This document shows, piece after piece, positions 24,028 through 32,119 of a stretch of DNA of 42,816 bases (its first letter is position 1; every line of letters begins with the position of its first letter). The notes beneath the pieces are model-generated. The model made no database searches and was not told where the DNA came from. It saw only the letters and a list, made by a program, of their open reading frames with translations. The stretch spans positions 1 to 42,816 of the forward strand of contig NZ_CABFMF010000008.1 of assembly GCF_901875575.1 (NCBI RefSeq), given 5' to 3'. This DNA is from an uncultured Streptococcus sp. GTDB taxonomy: Bacteria; Bacillota; Bacilli; Lactobacillales; Streptococcaceae. The position numbers were made by a program, and so were the translations under genes.

Positions 24028-24776
24028 CGAATAAGAAACTTTTAATATTCGTAACAGCTTTTATAAAACTGATCCAGATGCCACCTTTATGAGGATGAAG
24101 GAGAATCATATTAGAAATGAACAACTTAAAATAGCTACTGAAAATCAGTTCATCCTTCACTATGACATCTATCCAAATCCAACAGATACCAGAACGCTGT
24201 TGTCTTTTTTAGAAATCTATCCACATGAGTTAAAAAGAGTTGTCGCCGATGCGGGATACGATAGAGAGAAGGATCTTCTCACCTTGAATAGGATGGGTGT
24301 TGACCACTTGATTAAATATAATCTTTTTTTATAAGAAACAGAAGAAAAAATACAGAGAATCTGATAGAAATTTGAATAATTGAACTTACGATGAAAGAGC
24401 AGATTCCTACACCCAGCCAGAGGATTGAGTATACCAGTTTGATCACCTCAAACACAGCCATACCACGACAGATTTTAAGTAAGAAATCAGGGGTTATAAG
24501 GCAAAATAACCTGAATTAGCTGCACAAAAAGGGCTCTATGTGAATGAGAGGTACCAGATTTTAAAAGTAAAAGAAAAGCAAGCACTTTTATATGACGAAG
24601 GCAGTCACATCTTTGCCCAACGTAAAGGAAATGTTGAATCTGTTTTTGATTAGTTAAAGACTTGTTTGGGTTACAAACGGTGTAATCTAAGAGGCAGACG
24701 ATAGGTTAAATTTGACATGGGATTGGTACTTATGGCCAATAATCTTCTGAAATATGACAAGGTGTTAAACTTTTAG
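24028..24776 (+). pseudogene. Decayed IS1182-like transposase
   Basis: The plus strand keeps clear transposase segments: KTDPDATFMRMKENH, then HYDIYPNPTDTRTL, VVADAGYDREKDLLTL, GVDHLIKYNLF, later LKTCLGYKRCNLRG and MGLVLMANNLLKYDKV. The first part is open to 24334. One extra T in a run of seven (24324-24330) shifts the frame, and the rest carries six in-frame stops, several of which look like former Gln or Trp codons. A few codons are also missing near QLKIATEN. The N-terminal half is gone. Family assignment is from memory of the DDE motifs; IS1182 is the best fit. The gene cannot make a working enzyme. The 23877-24027 stretch before it holds nothing I recognise. Confidence 0.85.
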
Positions 24777-24821
24777 AAACGTTGATATTCCAATGTTTAT
24801 GAGAGTTTTTTATTTTCATCA

Positions 24822-24870
24822 TAAAAAAAGATTGAAGAAAACTATCCAAAATGAACTTTTTCTTCAATCT
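24822..24870 (-). terminator. Terminator of tRNA-Arg / rlmH unit
   Basis: A 13-bp perfect stem (24829-24841 and 24858-24870) is followed on the minus strand by T7. It lies about 35 bp past tRNA-Arg. Between them, 24872-24893 is a separate 22-bp perfect palindrome (core CTGGGAAATTTCCCAG), which may form a second hairpin. Confidence 0.8.
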
Positions 24871-24905
24871 GAAGCTGGGAAATTTCCCAGCTTTTAAAAC
24901 TATAT

Positions 24906-24979
24906 TGATCCCAGCAGGATTCGAACCTGCGACCGTTCGCTTAGAAGGCGAATGCTCTATCCAGCTGAGCTATGAGACC
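24906..24979 (-). tRNA. tRNA-Arg (UCU)
   Basis: 74-nt cloverleaf with acceptor GGTCTCA/TGGGATC (two G-U pairs), discriminator A, T-loop GTTCGAATC, and anticodon TCT between stem halves TTCGC and GCGAA. It lies between rlmH and the com region, as in pneumococcus. Confidence 0.96.
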
Positions 24980-25022
24980 TAACATAACTATTCTATCAAA
25001 AATTCAAGTGAAAGTCAATTTT

Positions 25023-25502
25023 CTATTTATGATAAGGTGAACCCTGTTGGATTGTGAAAGCGCGATAAATTTGTTCAACAAGTACCATTCTCATTAGCTG
25101 ATGAGGTAATGTTAAACGACCGAAACTGATAGAAAGATTGGCCCTCTTTTTCACAATAGGAGCTAAACCTAAACTTCCTCCAATAATAAATGTAAGTGTC
25201 GAAAATCCTTTTATAGATGCTTCCTCTAACTGTTTACTAAATTCTTCTGATGATAAAATTTTTCCTTCTATTGCTAAAACAATAACAAAATCACGATCAG
25301 CAACCTTAGATAAAATTCTCTGACCTTCTATTTCTAAAATTTTTTGGTTTTCAGATTCACTAGCCTTATCTGGTGTTTTTTCATCTGATAGTTCAATCAT
25401 TTCAAGATTAGCAAAACGAGAAATCCGTTTCGTATACTCTGCAATCCCATCTCTTAGATACTTTTCTTTCAATTTTCCAACTGTTACCACTTTTATTTTC
25501 AT
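25023..25502 (-). CDS. rlmH: 23S rRNA (pseudouridine1915-N3)-methyltransferase RlmH
   Basis: RlmH methylates pseudouridine 1915 in helix 69 of 23S rRNA on the assembled ribosome. The 159 residues start MKIKVVTVGKLKEKYL and show the SPOUT knot motifs FIIGGSLGLAP (SAM site) and the C-terminal LPHQLMRMVLVEQIYRA, ending in HK. All of this is typical of the family, and the length is exact. It lies just right of tRNA-Arg and diverges from htrA across the first DnaA-box region. Confidence 0.97.
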   Translation of the reverse strand: MKIKVVTVGKLKEKYLRDGIAEYTKRISRFANLEMIELSDEKTPDKASESENQKILEIEGQRILSKVADRDFVIVLAIEGKILSSEEFSKQLEEASIKGFSTLTFIIGGSLGLAPIVKKRANLSISFGRLTLPHQLMRMVLVEQIYRAFTIQQGSPYHK

Positions 25503-25538
25503 GATTCTATTCTAACATATTCTTAGATTTTTCACATC

Positions 25539-25609
25539 TTATTCACAAAATAAAAGGTTAATTTTCACTTAGAAAACCACAGATTTTTGAAAGTTATCCA
25601 CAATCTGTG
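25539..25609. promoter_or_regulatory. DnaA boxes upstream of htrA
   Basis: A perfect DnaA box TTATCCACA (25594-25602) and a one-mismatch box TTATTCACA (25539-25547) lie in the rlmH-htrA gap. The perfect box sits inside an inverted repeat CACAGATT/AATCTGTG (25578-25585 and 25602-25609). They may form a left outlier of oriC about 2 kb from the main cluster, or let DnaA influence htrA. Confidence 0.6.
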
Positions 25610-25622
25610 AAAAACTTTTATG

Positions 25623-25639
25623 TTTAAGTTATAATTAAG
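25623..25639 (+). promoter_or_regulatory. CiaR-binding direct repeat at htrA
   Basis: TTTAAG (25623-25628), 5 bp, then ATTAAG (25634-25639) fits the CiaR consensus NTTAAG-N5-WTTAAG. A -10 candidate TATACT (25650-25655) follows. CiaRH control of htrA is established in pneumococcus, where HtrA degrades competence peptide and other surface proteins. Confidence 0.85.
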
Positions 25640-25686
25640 CTAGTCAGTTTATACTTTCAGTAATTTCAAATCAAATGGAGGCAAAT

Positions 25687-26868
25687 ATGAAACATTTACA
25701 AAGATTTTACAAAAAATGGTTTCAATTATTAATCGTTATCGTCATTAGTTTTATTAGTGGAGCCTTGGGTGGCTTTTCAATAAACCAATTAACTCAAAAA
25801 AGTACTGTAAGTACCTCTAACAACAATAGCACTATTACACAAACTGCCTATAAAAACGAAAATTCAACAACTCAGGCCGTTAACAAAGTAAAAGATGCTG
25901 TTGTTTCTGTTATTACTTATTCAGCCAACAGACAAAATAGCGTATTTGGCAATGATGATACTGACACGAATTCTCAGCAAATCTCTAGTGAAGGATCTGG
26001 GGTTATTTATAAAAAGAATGATAAAGAAGCTTATATTGTCACCAATAATCACGTTATAAATGGCGCCAGCAAAGTAGATATTCGTTTGTCAGATGGAACT
26101 AAAGTTCCAGGTGAAATCGTTGGTGCTGATACCTTCTCTGATATTGCTGTTGTAAAAATCTCTTCAGAAAAGGTGACAACAGTAGCTGAATTTGGTGATT
26201 CTAGTAAACTAACTGTAGGAGAAACTGCTATTGCTATTGGTAGCCCATTAGGTTCTGAATATGCAAATACTGTCACTCAAGGTATCGTATCTAGTCTCAA
26301 TCGAAATGTATCTTTAAAATCTGAAGATGGACAAGCCATTTCTACAAAAGCTATCCAAACTGATACTGCTATTAACCCAGGTAACTCTGGCGGCCCACTG
26401 ATCAATATTCAAGGGCAAGTTATCGGAATTACCTCAAGTAAAATTGCCACAAATGGAGGAACATCTGTAGAAGGCCTTGGTTTCGCAATCCCTGCAAATG
26501 ATGCTATCAATATTATTGAACAGTTAGAAAAAAACGGAAAAGTGACTCGTCCAGCTTTGGGCATCCAAATGGTTAATCTCTCAAATATTAATACAAGTGA
26601 TATTAGAAGACTTAATATTCCAAACAGTGTAACATCTGGTGTAGTTGTTCGTTCTGTACAAAGTAATATGCCTGCAAATGGTCACCTTGAAAAATACGAT
26701 GTTATTACAAAAGTAGATGACAAAGAGATTGCTTCATCAACAGACTTACAAAGTGCTCTTTACAATCATTCCATTGGAGACACCATTAAAATAACTTATT
26801 ATCGTAACGGTAAAGAAGAAACTACATCTATTAAACTTGACAAGAGTTCAGGTGATTTAGAATCCTAA
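25687..26868 (+). CDS. htrA: HtrA/DegP serine protease
   Basis: A membrane-anchored surface protease that handles misfolded secreted proteins and, in pneumococcus, limits competence by acting on CSP. The 393 residues have an N-terminal anchor (about 12-32), a trypsin-like domain with His in VTNNHVI, Asp in DTFSDIAVV and Ser near 234 in NPGNSGGP, and one C-terminal PDZ domain (about 285-375). The frame opens at 25675, but GGAGG at 25677-25681 sits 5 nt before the ATG at 25687, so the start is MKHLQRF, as in relatives. It is controlled by a CiaR site and followed at 57 bp by parB. Confidence 0.97.
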   Translation: MKHLQRFYKKWFQLLIVIVISFISGALGGFSINQLTQKSTVSTSNNNSTITQTAYKNENSTTQAVNKVKDAVVSVITYSANRQNSVFGNDDTDTNSQQISSEGSGVIYKKNDKEAYIVTNNHVINGASKVDIRLSDGTKVPGEIVGADTFSDIAVVKISSEKVTTVAEFGDSSKLTVGETAIAIGSPLGSEYANTVTQGIVSSLNRNVSLKSEDGQAISTKAIQTDTAINPGNSGGPLINIQGQVIGITSSKIATNGGTSVEGLGFAIPANDAINIIEQLEKNGKVTRPALGIQMVNLSNINTSDIRRLNIPNSVTSGVVVRSVQSNMPANGHLEKYDVITKVDDKEIASSTDLQSALYNHSIGDTIKITYYRNGKEETTSIKLDKSSGDLES

Positions 26869-26898
26869 TTGACATCTATGTAAAGAAAGCTTTACATA
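26869..26898 (+). promoter_or_regulatory. Promoter-like inverted repeat before parB
   Basis: TTGACA (26869-26874) starts directly after the htrA stop and is followed by perfect 9-bp arms TATGTAAAG/CTTTACATA (26877-26885 and 26890-26898). The palindrome fills the spacer and the possible -10 (TACATA). It could be an operator over a parB promoter or a weak attenuating hairpin. Confidence 0.45.
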
Positions 26899-26925
26899 AA
26901 AGAAAAGATGTGTTAGTGTAGAATC

Positions 26926-27681
26926 ATGGAAAAATTTGAAATGATTTCTATCACAGATATACAAAAAAATCCCTATCAACCTCGAAAAGAATTTGATAGA
27001 GAAAAACTAGATGAACTAGCACAGTCTATTAAAGAAAATGGGGTCATTCAACCGATTATTGTTCGTCAATCTCCTGTAATTGGTTATGAAATCCTTGCAG
27101 GAGAGAGACGCTATCGGGCTTCACTTTTAGCTGGTCTAACGTCTATCCCAGCTGTTGTTAAACAGCTTTCAGACCAAGAGATGATGGTCCAGTCCATCAT
27201 TGAAAATTTACAAAGAGAAAATTTAAATCCAATAGAAGAAGCACGCGCCTATGAATCTCTCGTAGAGAAAGGATTTACCCATGCTGAAATTGCAGATAAA
27301 ATGGGCAAGTCTCGTCCATATATCAGCAACTCCATTCGTTTACTTTCCTTGCCAGAACAGATCCTTTCAGAAGTAGAAAATGGCAAACTATCACAGGCAC
27401 ACGCACGTTCGCTAGTTGGATTGAATAAAGAGCATCAAGAATATTTTTTTCATCTCATACTAAAAGAAGAAATTTCAGTTAGGAAATTAGAATCTCTTCT
27501 TTCAGAAAAAAAGAAGAAACAGAGAAATACGGATTATTTCATACAAAATGAAGAAAATCAATTGAAAAAATTATTAGGATTAGATGTAGAAATTAAATTA
27601 TCTAAAAAAGACCATGGAAAAATTATTATCTCTTTTTCTAATCAAGAAGAATACGATAGAATTATCAACAGCCTGAAATAA
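26926..27681 (+). CDS. parB: ParB, chromosome partition protein
   Basis: ParB binds parS, spreads along DNA and loads SMC. The 251 residues include the CTPase core motif GERRYRASLLAG, the QSIIENLQRENLNPIEEA box, a helix-turn-helix (about 120-145, FTHAEIADKMGKSRPYISNS) and a C-terminal dimer domain. As in other streptococci no parA is present next to it. It is probably cotranscribed with htrA or from its own weak promoter. Its target site GTTTCACGTGAAAC occurs twice in this window, plus one near match. Confidence 0.96.
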   Translation: MEKFEMISITDIQKNPYQPRKEFDREKLDELAQSIKENGVIQPIIVRQSPVIGYEILAGERRYRASLLAGLTSIPAVVKQLSDQEMMVQSIIENLQRENLNPIEEARAYESLVEKGFTHAEIADKMGKSRPYISNSIRLLSLPEQILSEVENGKLSQAHARSLVGLNKEHQEYFFHLILKEEISVRKLESLLSEKKKKQRNTDYFIQNEENQLKKLLGLDVEIKLSKKDHGKIIISFSNQEEYDRIINSLK

Positions 27682-27693
27682 GGCTGTTCTTTT
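27667..27693 (+). terminator. parB terminator
   Basis: Arms AACAGCC/GGCTGTT (27667-27673 and 27682-27688) with CTTTT after. It overlaps the parB stop codon and insulates oriC from htrA-parB transcription. Confidence 0.85.
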
Positions 27694-27712
27694 ATTTTTT
27701 CATTTCACAAGG

Positions 27713-27862
27713 TTATCCACTATTTTTTCTATTTTAAATCCTTTATAATCAAGATATTTACAACTTTTCCCCAACTTGTGGATAAAACTTAGTAACATTG
27801 TGGATTATTATTCACAAGTTGGGGAAAATCTTTCTCATTGCAGCTACCTAAGCTGTGGAAAA
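27713..27862. other. oriC: oriC, left part (DnaA-box cluster)
   Basis: The 250-bp parB-dnaA gap holds five DnaA-box candidates: TTATCCACT (27713-27721), TGTGGATAA (27777-27785, perfect on the minus strand), TGTGGATTA (27799-27807), TTATTCACA (27808-27816) and TGTGGAAAA (27854-27862). A 16-bp perfect inverted repeat (27765-27780 and 27813-27828) encloses three of them. An AT-rich stretch at 27721-27760 is a candidate unwinding element. Location next to dnaA and box density identify the origin. Confidence 0.9.
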
Positions 27863-27932
27863 ATATTGCTAGCTATGGTAAAATAAATCTAGTACAGAAG
27901 TTAAATCCACGTAAGTAAAGGAGGTTTAAAAT

Positions 27933-29294
27933 TTGAAAGAAAAACAGTTTTGGAATCGTATATTGGAATTTGCACAAGAAAGATTGACACGATCCATGTA
28001 TGATTTCTATGCTATTCAGGCTGAGCTAATCAGGGTAGAAGAAAATGTTGCCACTATATTCCTTCCAAGATCTGAGATGGAAATGGTATGGGAAAAACAA
28101 CTGAAAGATATTATTGTAGTAGCCGGATTTGAAATTTATGATGCTGAAATCAGTGCACATTATGTTTTCACTAAACCTCAAGTTACCACAATCTCACAAG
28201 TTGAACAATTATCAAATTCCGCAATTTATGACTATAGTCCAAAGTTAACAACTATTCCTTATTCTGATACTGGATTAAAAGAGAAGTATACCTTTGATAA
28301 TTTTATCCAAGGTGATGGAAACGTTTGGGCAAAGTCTGCTGCTTTAGCTGTTTCAGAGGATTTAGCCTTGACATATAACCCTCTTTTTATATATGGAGGT
28401 CCAGGTCTAGGTAAGACTCACCTATTAAATGCTATTGGTAATGAAATTCTAAAAAATATTCCTGATGCGCGTGTTAAATATATTCCTGCTGAAAGTTTTA
28501 TTAATGACTTTCTAGATCACTTAAGATTAGGAGAAATGGAAAAGTTTAAAAAAACATACCGTAGCCTTGATCTTTTATTGATTGATGATATCCAATCTCT
28601 AAGTGGTAAAAAAGTCGCAACACAAGAAGAATTTTTCAATACATTTAATGCTCTTCATGACAAGCAAAAACAAATTGTCCTAACCAGTGACAGAAGTCCC
28701 AAACATTTGGAAGGTCTTGAAGAAAGACTTGTCACGCGCTTTAGTTGGGGATTAACCCAACACATTACACCTCCTGATTTTGAAACACGTATTGCCATTC
28801 TACAAAGTAAAACTGAACATTTGGACTACAATTTCCAAAGCGATACTTTAGAATATCTAGCAGGGCAATTTGATTCCAATGTTCGTGATCTCGAAGGGGC
28901 AATCAATGATATCACTTTAGTTGCTAGAGTAAAGAAAATTAAAGATATTACGATTGATGTTGCTGCAGAAGCTATTAGAGCTCGAAAACAAGATGTCAGT
29001 CAAATACTTGTCATTCCAATTGATAAAATTCAAACTGAAGTTGGTAATTTCTATGGAGTTAGTGTCAAAGAAATGAAGGGAAGTAGACGTCTTCAAAATA
29101 TTGTTTTAGCACGTCAAGTAGCAATGTATCTTTCTAGAGAACTAACAGACAACAGCCTTCCGAAAATAGGGAAAGAGTTCGGAGGTAAAGATCATACCAC
29201 AGTTATTCATGCTCACGCAAAAATTAAATCTTTGATAGAAGATGATGATAATTTACGTTTAGAAATAGAATCAATTAAAAAGAAAATTAAGTAA
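27933..29294 (+). CDS. dnaA: DnaA, replication initiator
   Basis: DnaA binds the TTATCCACA boxes and opens oriC. The 453 residues have domain I (about 1-85), a short linker, and the AAA+ domain with Walker A GGPGLGKTH, Walker B LLLIDDIQ and sensor motifs. The C-terminal domain contains the helix-turn-helix signature GGKDHTTVIHAHAKI. The start is TTG at 27933, preceded by GGAGG with 7-nt spacing, giving MKEKQFWNRILE. It lies between the two halves of the box cluster, so autoregulation by bound DnaA is expected. Confidence 0.98.
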   Translation: MKEKQFWNRILEFAQERLTRSMYDFYAIQAELIRVEENVATIFLPRSEMEMVWEKQLKDIIVVAGFEIYDAEISAHYVFTKPQVTTISQVEQLSNSAIYDYSPKLTTIPYSDTGLKEKYTFDNFIQGDGNVWAKSAALAVSEDLALTYNPLFIYGGPGLGKTHLLNAIGNEILKNIPDARVKYIPAESFINDFLDHLRLGEMEKFKKTYRSLDLLLIDDIQSLSGKKVATQEEFFNTFNALHDKQKQIVLTSDRSPKHLEGLEERLVTRFSWGLTQHITPPDFETRIAILQSKTEHLDYNFQSDTLEYLAGQFDSNVRDLEGAINDITLVARVKKIKDITIDVAAEAIRARKQDVSQILVIPIDKIQTEVGNFYGVSVKEMKGSRRLQNIVLARQVAMYLSRELTDNSLPKIGKEFGGKDHTTVIHAHAKIKSLIEDDDNLRLEIESIKKKIK

Positions 29295-29296
29295 CT

Positions 29297-29389
29297 TGTG
29301 AATAACTTTTACTTTTTACTCTTTTTTATCCACATTTTTTAAACAAATTGAAACACTTGATATAACTATCTCTACTCTAGTTTTCCACA
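29297..29389. other. oriC, right part (dnaA-dnaN gap)
   Basis: The 158-bp gap contains TTATCCACA (29326-29334, perfect), TGTGAATAA (29297-29305, minus, one mismatch) and TTTTCCACA (29381-29389). A very T-rich strand surrounds them. A second box cluster after dnaA is typical of Gram-positive origins. Confidence 0.8.
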
Positions 29390-29452
29390 GATTTCACAGA
29401 CTCTATTATTACTATTATCCTTCTAATACTAAAAATAAATAAAGGAGAATCC

Positions 29453-30589
29453 ATGATTCATTTCTCAATTAATAAGAATTTATTTCTACAAGCCTTAAAT
29501 ACAACAAAAAGAGCTATTAGCTCAAAAAATGCTATTCCCATTTTATCGACTATAAAAATTGATGTTACCAACGAAGGTGTTACTTTGATTGGCTCAAATG
29601 GTCAAATTTCAATTGAAAATTTTATTTCTCAAATAAATGAAGATGCTGGTTTACTAATTACTTCCTTAGGTTCTATTCTTCTTGAAGCTTCTTTCTTTAT
29701 CAATGTCGTATCTAGTCTCCCTGATGTGACACTTGATTTTAAAGAAATTGAGCAAAAACAAATTGTCTTGACAAGTGGAAAATCAGAAATTACTCTAAGA
29801 GGAAAAGATAGCGAACAATATCCACGAATTCAAGAAATTTCAGCAAGTACTCCATTAGTGCTAGAAACTAAGTTATTGAAAAAAATTATCAATGAAACAG
29901 CTTTTGCAGCAAGCATACAAGAGAGTCGTCCAATTCTAACAGGTGTTCATTTTGTGTTGAGCCAACACAAGGAATTAAAAACAGTTGCTACGGACTCTCA
30001 TCGTCTCAGTCAGAAAAAATTGACTCTTGAAAAAAATAGTGATGATTTTGATGTTGTTATTCCAAGTCGTTCTCTAAGAGAATTTTCATCAGTATTTACA
30101 GATGATATTGAAACAGTTGAGATTTTCTTCTCAAATAACCAAATCCTTTTTAGAAGTGAAAATATTAGCTTTTATACACGTCTTTTAGAAGGAAATTATC
30201 CTGATACAGATCGTTTGATTCCAACAGAATTTAATACGGAAGTTACTTTTGATGTTGTTAAATTACGACAATCGATGGAGCGTGCTCGTCTTTTATCAAG
30301 TGCGACTCAAAATGGTACTGTTAAGCTTGAAATTAAAGATGGACTTATTAGCGCTCATGTTAACTCTCCAGAAGTTGGTAAGGTAAACGAAGAAATCGAT
30401 AGCGAGAAGGTTAGTGGTGATGATTTGACAATTAGTTTTAACCCAACTTACTTGATTGATTCTCTTAAAGCTTTAAATAGCGAAAAAGTCACTATTAGTT
30501 TTATTTCAGCTGTTCGTCCATTTACTTTGATTCCAGCAGATACGGATGAAGATTTTATGCAGCTCATTACACCAGTTCGTACAAATTAA
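29453..30589 (+). CDS. dnaN: DNA polymerase III beta subunit (sliding clamp)
   Basis: DnaN is the ring-shaped processivity clamp. The 378-residue protein has the three repeated clamp domains, with conserved RPILTGVHF, SHRLSQKKL and the C-terminal ending FTLIPADTDEDFMQLITPVR. Length and arrangement next to dnaA are standard. AAGGAG lies 6 nt before the ATG. A terminator follows the gene. Confidence 0.98.
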   Translation: MIHFSINKNLFLQALNTTKRAISSKNAIPILSTIKIDVTNEGVTLIGSNGQISIENFISQINEDAGLLITSLGSILLEASFFINVVSSLPDVTLDFKEIEQKQIVLTSGKSEITLRGKDSEQYPRIQEISASTPLVLETKLLKKIINETAFAASIQESRPILTGVHFVLSQHKELKTVATDSHRLSQKKLTLEKNSDDFDVVIPSRSLREFSSVFTDDIETVEIFFSNNQILFRSENISFYTRLLEGNYPDTDRLIPTEFNTEVTFDVVKLRQSMERARLLSSATQNGTVKLEIKDGLISAHVNSPEVGKVNEEIDSEKVSGDDLTISFNPTYLIDSLKALNSEKVTISFISAVRPFTLIPADTDEDFMQLITPVRTN

Positions 30590-30592
30590 GTT

Positions 30593-30622
30593 AAAGAGGT
30601 TGAGTCTATCTCGCCTCTTTTA
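30593..30622 (+). terminator. dnaN terminator
   Basis: AAAGAGG/CCTCTTT arms (30593-30599 and 30614-30620) with a 14-nt loop and TTT at the end. An extended -10 for yyzM (TGATATAAT, 30623-30631) begins right after it. Confidence 0.65.
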
Positions 30623-30653
30623 TGATATAATCGAAAAAGAAAAGGAGAGTAGT

Positions 30654-30848
30654 ATGTATCAAGTTGGAAATTTTGTTGAGATGAAAAAGCCACATGCTTG
30701 TACCATCAAATCAACTGGTAAAAAAGCAAATCGTTGGGAAATTACACGTGTAGGGGCAGATATCAAAATAAAATGCAGTAATTGTGACCATGTTGTCATG
30801 ATGGGGCGCTATGATTTTGATAGAAAAATGAATAAAATTATTGATTAA
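30654..30848 (+). CDS. YyzM-like DUF951 protein
   Basis: A 64-residue protein beginning MYQVGNFVEMKKPHACTIKS and carrying a CSNCDHVV segment. The Cys pair plus the earlier Cys suggest a small metal or nucleic-acid-binding fold. DUF951 genes commonly lie beside dnaN or ychF. The frame is open further upstream into dnaN, but AAGGAGAG sits 4-8 nt before the ATG at 30654 and an extended -10 at 30626-30631. I therefore use that start. Function unknown. Confidence 0.88.
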   Translation: MYQVGNFVEMKKPHACTIKSTGKKANRWEITRVGADIKIKCSNCDHVVMMGRYDFDRKMNKIID

Positions 30849-30932
30849 CGCCACTCAGTTAGAGGGTTAGCAAGTTTTCCTTTTTTGTGTTATAATATTA
30901 GGGATTGAAATGAAAACGGAGAATGAGAAAAT

Positions 30933-32048
30933 ATGGCTTTAACAGCAGGTATCGTTGGTTTGCCAAACGTTGGTAAATCAACACTATTTAATGCAATTAC
31001 AAAAGCAGGAGCAGAGGCAGCAAACTACCCATTTGCGACGATTGATCCAAATGTTGGAATGGTAGAAGTTCCAGATGAACGCCTACAAAAACTAACTGAA
31101 ATGATTACTCCTAAAAAGACAGTTCCCACAACTTTTGAATTTACAGATATTGCAGGAATTGTAAAAGGAGCTTCAAAAGGAGAAGGACTAGGAAATAAAT
31201 TTTTGGCCAACATCCGTGAAGTAGATGCGATTGTTCACGTAGTTCGTGCTTTTGATGATGAAAATGTTATGCGCGAGCAAGGACGTGAAGACGCCTTTGT
31301 GGATCCACTTGCCGATATTGATACGATTAACCTAGAATTGATTCTTGCGGACTTAGAGTCAGTCAATAAACGCTATGCGCGTGTAGAAAAGATGGCACGT
31401 ACGCAAAAAGATAAAGAATCAGTAGCTGAGTTTAATGTTCTTCAAAAGATTAAACCAGTTCTTGAGGATGGAAAATCAGCTCGAACTATTGAATTTACAG
31501 ATGAGGAACAAAAGGTTGTAAAAGGTCTCTTCCTTTTGACGACTAAACCAGTGCTCTATGTTGCCAATGTGGACGAGGATGTGGTGTCAGAACCTGACTC
31601 TATTGACTACGTGAAACAAATTCGTGAATTTGCAGCGACAGAAAATGCTGAAGTAGTCGTTATTTCTGCGCGTGCTGAGGAAGAAATTTCTGAGTTAGAC
31701 GATGAAGATAAGCAAGAATTTCTTGAAGCACTTGGGTTGACAGAATCAGGTGTTGACAAGTTGACTCGTGCAGCTTACCATTTGCTTGGACTGGGAACTT
31801 ACTTCACAGCTGGTGAAAAAGAAGTTCGCGCTTGGACCTTTAAACGTGGTATGAAGGCTCCTCAAGCAGCTGGTATTATCCACTCAGACTTTGAAAAAGG
31901 CTTTATTCGTGCAGTAACCATGTCATATGAGGATCTAGTGAAATACGGATCTGAAAAAGCCGTAAAAGAAGCTGGGCGCTTACGTGAAGAAGGAAAAGAA
32001 TATATCGTTCAAGATGGCGATATCATGGAATTCCGCTTTAATGTCTAA
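30933..32048 (+). CDS. ychF: YchF/OLA1-type ATPase
   Basis: A ribosome-associated P-loop NTPase that prefers ATP. The 371 residues have G1 GLPNVGKST, G3 DIAGIVKGASKGEGLG, a coiled insertion and a C-terminal TGS domain (FTAGEKEVRAWTF, and IHSDFEKGFIRA). The G4 site reads NVDE rather than NKxD, as expected for ATP preference. Its promoter is an extended -10, TGT-TATAAT (30891-30896). A terminator follows at 32073. Confidence 0.97.
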   Translation: MALTAGIVGLPNVGKSTLFNAITKAGAEAANYPFATIDPNVGMVEVPDERLQKLTEMITPKKTVPTTFEFTDIAGIVKGASKGEGLGNKFLANIREVDAIVHVVRAFDDENVMREQGREDAFVDPLADIDTINLELILADLESVNKRYARVEKMARTQKDKESVAEFNVLQKIKPVLEDGKSARTIEFTDEEQKVVKGLFLLTTKPVLYVANVDEDVVSEPDSIDYVKQIREFAATENAEVVVISARAEEEISELDDEDKQEFLEALGLTESGVDKLTRAAYHLLGLGTYFTAGEKEVRAWTFKRGMKAPQAAGIIHSDFEKGFIRAVTMSYEDLVKYGSEKAVKEAGRLREEGKEYIVQDGDIMEFRFNV

Positions 32049-32072
32049 AAAATTAATGAATAGTGTCAATTA

Positions 32073-32097
32073 GGTTGGAAAAAAATTCCAACCCTTT
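32073..32097 (+). terminator. Weak terminator after ychF
   Basis: Perfect 8-bp arms GGTTGGAA/TTCCAACC (32073-32080 and 32086-32093) followed by CTTTT. It lies 20 bp before the pth start, so some read-through to pth is likely. Confidence 0.7.
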
Positions 32098-32119
32098 TGG
32101 CTTTTGAAAGGAAAAATAA

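Noticed and set aside
23963..24160. 65-codon open frame on the minus strand with a Gly-Gly pair, a possible comC substitute
   Set aside because: Its first part is the complement of transposase coding sequence; there is no double-glycine leader followed by a short basic peptide, and no Shine-Dalgarno fits.
24089..24334. 81-codon frame on the plus strand taken as a separate gene
   Set aside because: It is the first intact part of the decayed transposase; the same protein continues in another frame after a T-run shift.
25675..25686. Longer htrA start (ATG at 25675)
   Set aside because: GGAGG overlaps this codon region and points to the ATG at 25687, which gives the usual 393-residue protein.
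30546..30653. Longer yyzM start inside dnaN
   Set aside because: The extension overlaps dnaN in another frame; AAGGAGAG and an extended -10 favour the ATG at 30654.
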